From NCBI GenBank assembly GCA_017469605.1, contig JAFUGB010000340.1:1-6808 (forward strand): a stretch of 6,808 bases of DNA, read 5' to 3'. Within the stretch, counting starts at the first letter, position 1. Every line of letters starts with the position of its first letter. Made by a program: the position numbers and the translations under genes. The notes below the pieces were generated by a model. The model was not told the origin of the DNA and searched no databases. It saw nothing but the letters and a program-made list of their open reading frames with translations. The stretch is from Clostridia bacterium (lineage in GTDB: Bacteria > Bacillota > Clostridia > Christensenellales > Aristaeellaceae). This document shows positions 6,167 to 6,808 of this stretch, one piece after another.

Positions 6167-6808
6167 ATGGCATATCTTTCCGATATCGAAATCGCCCAGA
6201 GCTGCAAAATGCGGCCCATCATGGAGATCGCGCGGAAGGCGCACATCGACGAGAAATATATTGAACAGTATGGCCGCTATAAGGCCAAGGTGGATCCCGC
6301 CCTGCTGCGGGAAACTAACCGTCCCGACGGCAAGCTGGTGCTGGTGACTGCCATCACGCCCACGCCTGCGGGGGAGGGCAAAACCACCACCACCATCGGC
6401 CTGGCTGACGGGCTGCAGCGCATCGGCAAGGATGTGACCGTGGCGCTGCGCGAGCCCTCCCTGGGCCCGGTATTTGGGGTCAAGGGCGGCGCGGCCGGCG
6501 GCGGTTATGCGCAGGTGGTGCCCATGGAGGATATCAACCTGCATTTTACCGGCGATTTCCATGCCATCGGCGCGGCCAATAACCTGCTGGCCGCCATGCT
6601 GGACAACCATATCCAGCAGGGCAACGCCCTGGGCATCGATCCCCGCCGGATTACCTGGAAGCGCTGCGTGGATATGAACGACCGCCAGCTCCGCTTCCTT
6701 GTGGACGGCCTGGGCGGCAGGATCAACGGCACGCCCCGGGAGGATGGCTTTGATATCACCGTGGCCAGCGAGATCATGGCGGTGTTCTGCCTGGCCAGCT
6801 CCATCACC
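6167..6808 (+). CDS. fhs: Formate-tetrahydrofolate ligase, N-terminal part, 3' end outside window
   Basis: Fhs joins formate to THF using ATP, via formyl phosphate, and makes 10-formyl-THF. That product is the formyl donor for the AICAR transformylase encoded at the left end of this window and, in acetogens, part of the Wood-Ljungdahl pathway. The frame runs open for 214 codons to the right edge; the family is about 550-560 residues, so some 60% is missing. Visible motifs are the N-terminal SDIEIAQ, the P-loop PTPAGEGKTTT (about 65-75, K72), REPSLGP (95-101, whose Arg corresponds to the Arg97 region of the Moorella enzyme), GGAAGGGYAQVVPMEDINLH (107-126) and FTGDFHAIGAANNLLAA. The sequence is canonical. 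The start is supported by AAGGAGG and by family alignment. It lies 71 bp after purL on the same strand, probably in the same operon. It does not by itself show that the organism is an acetogen, since Fhs is common in purine-making anaerobes. Confidence 0.97.
   Translation, partial: MAYLSDIEIAQSCKMRPIMEIARKAHIDEKYIEQYGRYKAKVDPALLRETNRPDGKLVLVTAITPTPAGEGKTTTTIGLADGLQRIGKDVTVALREPSLGPVFGVKGGAAGGGYAQVVPMEDINLHFTGDFHAIGAANNLLAAMLDNHIQQGNALGIDPRRITWKRCVDMNDRQLRFLVDGLGGRINGTPREDGFDITVASEIMAVFCLASSIT

Noticed and set aside
1..6808. Mobile element, CRISPR array, tRNA, phage or defence genes.
   Set aside because: No direct-repeat array, transposase motif, tRNA-like fold or attachment site was seen. 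Nearly all of the window is explained by four metabolic genes with uniform codon use.

Overview
This window is a co-directional run of purine and one-carbon genes on the + strand. It starts and ends inside genes. In order it holds the 3' part of an AICAR formyltransferase gene (the transformylase half of PurH), a complete purD, a complete single-chain purL, and the 5' third of fhs (formate-tetrahydrofolate ligase). All three coding starts inside the window have good AGGAGG-type ribosome binding sites. The organism looks like a GC-rich anaerobic Firmicute of the Clostridia, possibly a gut lineage. This is inferred from the Clostridia-style PurD and PurL motifs, strong Shine-Dalgarno sites, an fhs gene in the purine cluster, and a strong preference for G or C at third codon positions. 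I cannot name a genus.

Layout: 1-992 is the AICAR formyltransferase C-terminal region. Its catalytic Lys-His pair sits at the very left edge of the window. 993-1131 is a GC-rich intergenic stretch rich in inverted repeats, beginning with a GAAA-capped hairpin. 1132-2403 is purD, whose stop overlaps the purL start by one base (TAATG). 2403-6095 is purL, with PurS-like, two AIRS-type and glutamine amidotransferase modules on one chain. 6096-6166 is a short spacer with a perfect 6-bp hairpin and a strong ribosome binding site. 6167-6808 is the start of fhs, open at the right edge.

How the genes work together: PurD makes GAR (step 2), PurL makes FGAM (step 4), and the transformylase adds the last ring carbon to AICAR (step 9) using 10-formyl-THF. 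Fhs makes 10-formyl-THF from formate, THF and ATP, so the cluster carries both consumers and a source of formyl groups.

I looked for an undescribed system and found none. The window is ordinary core metabolism. The points worth a second look are the close resemblance of the transformylase to the C-terminal half of animal ATIC, its probable existence as a stand-alone enzyme, and the structured spacers after two of the stop codons.
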